Shown piece by piece: positions 6,488 through 9,368 of a DNA stretch of 9,368 bases. Position 1 is the stretch's first letter; every line of letters begins with the position of its first letter. Position numbers and translations under genes: made by a program. The stretch covers positions 1 through 9,368 of the forward strand of contig JALUZI010000096.1 in assembly GCA_027012045.1 (NCBI GenBank), given 5' to 3'. The DNA comes from Desulfurococcales archaeon (GTDB lineage Archaea > Thermoproteota > Thermoprotei_A > Sulfolobales > Acidilobaceae). The notes below the pieces were generated by a model. That model was given only the letters and a program-made list of their open reading frames with translations. It made no database searches and was not told the origin of the DNA.

Positions 6488-7205
6488 AGAATGTCAGCCT
6501 TCCCCCACCTAAGTATTCAAGGTCCACCTTCATAGGGGCATCCTGGCTGTAGTGGATCGTGACTGATTCAGCCACCTTAGCGGCTTTAACCATGTTCGAC
6601 AAGTAGACTATAGGATAGGATGACGTATCTTCCGACTCAACCTCGAGCTCTAAGAGATTCTGTTTCTCTAGGGATAGTTCAACCTCCGCCTCCTCGATGT
6701 CTCCCAGGGATGATAATAGGAGCTTGTCTTCTTTCGCAGTGAAAGTGACCGAGCTACCGGTGAGCTCTATGTCTTTGATTACATCGCTAAAAATTCCACC
6801 AGTCATCTTGGCATGGACAGTATACTCGACTTTCGGTTCTGGAAGCTTCTCGTATGGTATCTGTATCTGGGGGAGCTTAAACGATCTGGAACCTCTGCCT
6901 TCCAGAGTTATGTATAGGCTAGCTTCGTCGAAGTCCAGTTTTAGGACATCGTTTTTCAGTGCTCTCCTAAATATCTTTGTTACCTCCTCAAAGCTTACAG
7001 CCAGCGTGTTCTCTCCCTCAATGTTATACTCGCTGAACGCTTCTCGAGGGTATAATAGGTCAACCATCATGATCTTGGACGGGTCTATAGACCTAAGTTT
7101 TAGGCCGTCCTCTGCAAGCAGGAATACTCCCTCTGTTATAACCTTCTCAATAGACTCTATCATAAACCTCCATAACCTAGCGTTCATAAATTCTAGCTTC
7201 GCCAA
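6465..7205 (-). CDS. pcn: DNA polymerase sliding clamp (PCNA)
   Basis: The ring-shaped sliding clamp tethers DNA polymerase, Fen1, ligase and other proteins to DNA. The two-domain fold is clear: LAEDGLKLRSIDPSKIMMVD and YPREAFSEY in domain 1, the interdomain connector region around LPQIQIPYEKLPEPKVEY, and the C-terminal GGGRLTFYVSPL that many clients bind. I place the start at TTG 7205 (246 residues), because AAGGGGTG lies 8 nt upstream and this gives the usual PCNA N-terminus and length. An ATG at 7226 would add 7 residues with no ribosome site, although the TATA box at 7244-7256 puts transcription start near 7224, so a leaderless ATG start cannot be excluded. Crenarchaea often have several PCNA paralogues; which one this is cannot be told here. 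Confidence 0.95.
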   Translation of the reverse strand: MAKLEFMNARLWRFMIESIEKVITEGVFLLAEDGLKLRSIDPSKIMMVDLLYPREAFSEYNIEGENTLAVSFEEVTKIFRRALKNDVLKLDFDEASLYITLEGRGSRSFKLPQIQIPYEKLPEPKVEYTVHAKMTGGIFSDVIKDIELTGSSVTFTAKEDKLLLSSLGDIEEAEVELSLEKQNLLELEVESEDTSSYPIVYLSNMVKAAKVAESVTIHYSQDAPMKVDLEYLGGGRLTFYVSPLIT

Positions 7206-7243
7206 GAACACTACACCCCTTTTCATTAACTAGGCCTGGAGTG

Positions 7244-7256
7244 TATTTATTATATT
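7244..7256 (-). promoter_or_regulatory. TATA box of the pcn-priS-gins15 operon
   Basis: AATATAATAAATA on the minus strand is the most AT-rich stretch in the gap before pcn. It is centred about 26 nt before a start site near 7224, which gives a leader of about 19 nt to the TTG at 7205. Confidence 0.55.
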
Positions 7257-7270
7257 ATGGCGTTGACCCT

Positions 7271-7289
7271 GTTTAGTTTTTATCTAAAC
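7271..7289 (-). promoter_or_regulatory. Inverted repeat between the 71-codon ORF and pcn (terminator or operator)
   Basis: GTTTAG, a 7-nt AT-rich spacer (ATAAAAA on the minus strand), then CTAAAC. The arms match perfectly. It lies 4 nt past the stop at 7294 and 14 nt upstream of the pcn TATA box. It could end the upstream transcript or bind a regulator of the replication genes; the sequence does not decide which. Confidence 0.35.
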
Positions 7290-7293
7290 TACA

Positions 7294-7509
7294 CTACATG
7301 TTACCGCACAAGTCTTTCATTAACTCTTGCGAGATGTTAATAGCTCCTCGAGCAAGCTCGCCGGCAGCCAGTAATCTAGTATATGAAGTAATCGTTGTAG
7401 GAGTCCTCGCCACTGCCTCCTCAAGTACCTTATTCAGTTTTCTAATCGCTTTATACAGCATCTCGGCTTTGAGGCAGTCCTCACTCGTATTCACGCCAAG
7501 TGTACCCAC
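7294..7509 (-). CDS. Small hypothetical ORF downstream of tfs (up to 71 residues)
   Basis: I do not recognise this product. It would be a small, almost wholly helical protein: residues about 11-36 (amphipathic, KAEMLYKAIRKLNKVLEEAV) and about 42-66, with cysteines near each end (C12 and C68) and no membrane segment. It lies on the operon strand between tfs and pcn and would otherwise leave about 270 nt empty in a tightly packed cluster, which supports its being real. The start is unclear. GTG 7509 overlaps tfs by 29 nt and lacks a good ribosome site; GTG at 7494 or ATG at 7461 would give shorter forms. The amino-acid composition is plausible for protein, but length and start evidence are weak. 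Confidence 0.5.
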   Translation of the reverse strand: MGTLGVNTSEDCLKAEMLYKAIRKLNKVLEEAVARTPTTITSYTRLLAAGELARGAINISQELMKDLCGNM

Positions 7510-7822
7510 AGCGTTTACACCTGTAGAACCTTGTCATGGGCTCATCCGCCGACCTTGTTTGCACCATCCAGTAATAAACCTCGTCTGATCCGCACTTGGG
7601 GCACTTAACAACTCCCTTTAAGAGTGAGGCTGTAGGAGGCATGTTGTCCTCTATAACCACCAATTTATCCCTAGGCGAATGCTTGGTTTTGCTTTTTATG
7701 ACAACCCGATCCTTATCTGTTGCTTCAACCTTATATCCGCACTTGGGGCAGACAAAGTATGTTTTACCGTTCTCTTTCCTGGGTATCATGATTGAACCGC
7801 ATTTTGGGCAGAATTTCACCAT
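7481..7822 (-). CDS. tfs: Transcription factor S (TFS, archaeal TFIIS/RPB9-like transcript-cleavage factor)
   Basis: TFS binds RNA polymerase and stimulates cleavage of backtracked RNA. The 113-residue protein has two zinc ribbons: N-terminal C5, C8, C25, C28 and C-terminal C74, C77, C102, C105. The C-terminal hairpin keeps the catalytic acidic pair D93-E94 in QTRSADEP, so it should be a true cleavage factor and not an inactivated paralogue. The start is ATG 7822, with GAGGTG 7 nt upstream. A TTG two codons earlier at 7828 would leave 1 nt between SD and start and is rejected. The first 59 nt overlap the small Cys-rich ORF upstream. Confidence 0.96.
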   Translation of the reverse strand: MVKFCPKCGSIMIPRKENGKTYFVCPKCGYKVEATDKDRVVIKSKTKHSPRDKLVVIEDNMPPTASLLKGVVKCPKCGSDEVYYWMVQTRSADEPMTRFYRCKRCGYTWREYE

Positions 7823-8120
7823 GTGCAAGCACCTCAGCCTTAAGTGCTACTCTTTTCGCGAAAGCGTTAATTACTGTTAGTCTCCCCTCACTAAACACTG
7901 TTTTCTCACACTCAACTAGAGGCAATTTATCTATACACTGCATATCGTTTTCTAAGCAGGAGTATCTTACTTGCTTAATAAACGGCAGCTGGCTGATCTT
8001 ACTGCACAAGTCTTCTCTAGGAAGTATAACCGCGTTGTCGATGGTGAGCCATCTGGACACTATCACAGTACATAAAAAGCTTCCACATTTAACGTGTAGG
8101 AACCTAGCTTCCTTCTTCAA
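7764..8120 (-). CDS. Cysteine-rich hypothetical protein between rpoL and tfs
   Basis: I do not recognise this 118-residue protein. It has six cysteines (C12, C17, C39, C55, C62, C71) within its first 71 residues, including KCGSFLC, alternating with short hydrophobic strands. It has no clear signal peptide or membrane helix. A metal-binding or mixed alpha/beta RNA-polymerase- or RNA-associated protein is only a guess from the neighbours. The coding case rests on its start. The TTG at 8120 overlaps the rpoL stop as TTGA, with GAGAGG/AAGG just upstream, a standard coupling arrangement, and the frame fills the 294 nt between rpoL and tfs. Its 59-nt overlap with tfs is unusually long; the last ~20 residues (hydrophilic, ending TQERER) are encoded there in another frame. 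Confidence 0.65.
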   Translation of the reverse strand: MKKEARFLHVKCGSFLCTVIVSRWLTIDNAVILPREDLCSKISQLPFIKQVRYSCLENDMQCIDKLPLVECEKTVFSEGRLTVINAFAKRVALKAEVLAHGEILPKMRFNHDTQERER

Positions 8121-8404
8121 CCTTGCCTCTCCAAGCTTTTCTCATATTTCTCTCTAAACGCTGCAAGATCTTTTGATATACTGTTTAAAGCGTTTGACAG
8201 AGCTTCAACAGGAGATATAGAGCCATCTGTTAATATGGTTATAACTGGGGCTCCCGTCAGAGGATGCGGGATATCATAGAATGCTCTCTTAATTCCATTA
8301 ATCCGTTTTAAGTATCCCACGATAAGATTAGCTATCGTGTGATCCTCTCCTTCGAGTTTGAAAACGAGTTTCGTGTCACTCTTCTCAACGACTTGGACAT
8401 CCAT
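8117..8404 (-). CDS. rpoL: DNA-directed RNA polymerase subunit L (Rpb11/Rpc19 homologue)
   Basis: RpoL pairs with RpoD to form the assembly platform of archaeal RNA polymerase, the equivalent of one alpha subunit. The 95-residue protein shows the family core LEGEDHTIANL (17-27), AFYDIPHPLTGAP (41-53) and ILTDGSISPVEAL (57-69). The start is ATG 8404, with AAGGTG 8 nt upstream. The in-frame GTG at 8413 sits directly on this SD and is unlikely. Stop and start overlap as TAATG with the upstream gene, and the stop overlaps the next ORF as TTGA, so translation is coupled on both sides. Confidence 0.97.
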   Translation of the reverse strand: MDVQVVEKSDTKLVFKLEGEDHTIANLIVGYLKRINGIKRAFYDIPHPLTGAPVITILTDGSISPVEALSNALNSISKDLAAFREKYEKSLERQG

Positions 8405-9066
8405 TACCTGCACACCTTAGAGAAATTACTCGATTGGACAGGTATTAAATATAGTTTGCATAGAATCCTCTTCCAATCACCCTTCAGACGCCTCTTCTCG
8501 CCAGACATGTAAACCAACCCTTTATTCTCAAGTTCTCTGACAATGTCACATGGATTCTTGTCAGGGTGATTATAGAGAATTATGGCTAGCAGCGACTTCA
8601 ATGATCTGGAGAAATGGTTGCATGATGTTTCGCCTTCTAGCAAATCATATATCAACCCTAGTCTACGCGAGATTTCTTCAACCGTCTCTCTGGGAGCATC
8701 TGTCTCAACACCATTTCTTGTTCTAGAAGCGTTGTATCCGCCTAGTCTTAGCAACACTATGAGAGGGTCGAGTTGAATAGTTCGTTTTGCCATGTCAGTT
8801 ATGTCATTGACTGAATAGAACAATAGGTTTTTCTCTGCTTCCCTGATATACTGTGATACTATGTTTCTAATTGAGGCCACTATTTCCTTCCTCATATAGT
8901 CATGGGAATAGAATTCTATTCTAAGCGCATTATTTTCAATTTTTATCGACGTGAAAACAGCTTTAACATTATCTAGGATTTTGCTAATAAGCTCGCTTTT
9001 CTCTATGCTTAATTCGCGAGGAATCTTTATGCGGATAACATTCTTCTTCAGTCCCGGCCTGCTCAA
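8404..9066 (-). CDS. Conserved archaeal protein, possibly of the DUF2067 family
   Basis: A 220-residue protein with no function that I can assign. The N-terminal half (about 9-75) reads as alternating strands and helices (NVIRIKIPREL, AVFTSIKIENNALRIEFY, MRKEIVASIRNIVSQYI), like a small RNA- or protein-binding alpha/beta fold. Residues 92-147 include IQLDPLIVLLRLGGYNASR and ETVEEISRRLGLIYDLL. The C-terminus (about 155-220) is helical and basic. DUF2067 is my recollection of the uncharacterised crenarchaeal family near csl4/rpoL, and only the length and context support it here. The start is TTG 9066; AGGGG lies 9 nt upstream and AAGGAA directly adjacent. It begins 36 nt after csl4 and overlaps rpoL by one base (TAATG). 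Confidence 0.75.
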   Translation of the reverse strand: MSRPGLKKNVIRIKIPRELSIEKSELISKILDNVKAVFTSIKIENNALRIEFYSHDYMRKEIVASIRNIVSQYIREAEKNLLFYSVNDITDMAKRTIQLDPLIVLLRLGGYNASRTRNGVETDAPRETVEEISRRLGLIYDLLEGETSCNHFSRSLKSLLAIILYNHPDKNPCDIVRELENKGLVYMSGEKRRLKGDWKRILCKLYLIPVQSSNFSKVCR

Positions 9067-9102
9067 TTCCTTGTTCCCCTAGAAAAAGTATGACAGAGTC
9101 GT

Positions 9103-9368
9103 CTAGTATATGTGGAATGATAGAACTCGTTTCATCTTTACATATATTTTATCCCGGTTTTTAATCATAGCCACTTTCTTCTTTACAGTGGTTCCACAAT
9201 ACGGACATTTCATGGTTCTATCATCCACGACTTCGAGGGGTGTGTTGCAGTTTGGACATATGGAATACAAGACGCCGTGAATAGGTTTCTTAGTCGACAG
9301 TTGGAATGGGTTTCTAGAGCCTGTTACTTGTGCTATGACTATGTCTCCTATGTAGAAGTAGTCATGGA
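9103..9368 (-). CDS. csl4: Exosome complex RNA-binding protein Csl4, C-terminal part (5' end outside the window)
   Basis: The last 88 codons, including the TAG stop at 9103-9105, are open to the right edge. Csl4 is a cap subunit of the archaeal exosome that binds RNA and recruits partners such as DnaG. The visible part holds the end of the S1 domain (YIGDIVIAQVTG, then PFQLSTKKPIHGVLY), followed by a zinc ribbon with C37, C40, C54 and C57 of the visible sequence (CPNC and CPYCG). After that comes a basic tail of 28 residues ending in FHIY. The identification rests on the S1-then-zinc-ribbon order and the LST motif. No frameshift is seen. It heads the minus-strand cluster within this window. 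Confidence 0.93.
   Translation of the reverse strand, partial: HDYFYIGDIVIAQVTGSRNPFQLSTKKPIHGVLYSICPNCNTPLEVVDDRTMKCPYCGTTVKKKVAMIKNRDKIYVKMKRVLSFHIY

Noticed and set aside
6697..7233. 178-codon plus-strand ORF.
   Set aside because: It is a shadow of the PCNA gene: Ser-rich composition and no family signal.
7792..8157. 121-codon plus-strand ORF opposite the small Cys-rich ORF.
   Set aside because: It is rich in Ser, Leu and Thr, as expected of antisense frames, and overlaps tfs and rpoL in antisense. The minus-strand frame has an SD and stop-start coupling.

Overview
The window looks like chromosomal DNA from a hyperthermophilic crenarchaeon, probably of the Desulfurococcales type; the rank is my inference. 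The evidence is archaeal-only CoA genes (pantoate kinase and phosphopantothenate synthetase), archaeal ribosomal proteins eL42 and eS27, an RpoL/TFS/Csl4/PCNA/PriS/GINS set, AT-rich TATA-type promoters, Shine-Dalgarno (SD) sites of the GGTG type, and many TTG or GTG starts. A priS-gins15 pairing is, as I recall, known from Sulfolobus. I see no transposon, integrase, CRISPR array, tRNA or rRNA.

Layout. Positions 1-1677 (+) hold a CoA-biosynthesis pair: pantoate kinase, cut by the left edge, then phosphopantothenate synthetase. Positions 1609-3155 (-) hold an unrecognised winged-helix-like protein and a VTT/DedA-like membrane protein. At 3160-3310 there is a compact divergent promoter region. 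From it a GC-rich element of about 76 nt, with box C/D-like motifs, runs (+) up to the start of dph2 (3311-4369), the first enzyme of diphthamide synthesis on elongation factor 2.

The remaining ~5 kb (4391-9368) is one nearly gapless run on the minus strand. Read in its own direction it is csl4 (partial), a DUF2067-like gene, rpoL, a small Cys-rich ORF, tfs, a 71-codon ORF, pcn, priS, gins15, rpl44e and rps27e. It joins RNA exosome, RNA polymerase, transcript-cleavage, replication-fork and ribosome functions. Overlaps of 1, 4, 8 and 23 nt suggest translational coupling. Probable internal promoters lie before pcn and before rpl44e.

The points most worth a second look are the structured-RNA candidate before dph2, the two unrecognised small ORFs around tfs, and several gene starts that differ from the longest-ORF start.
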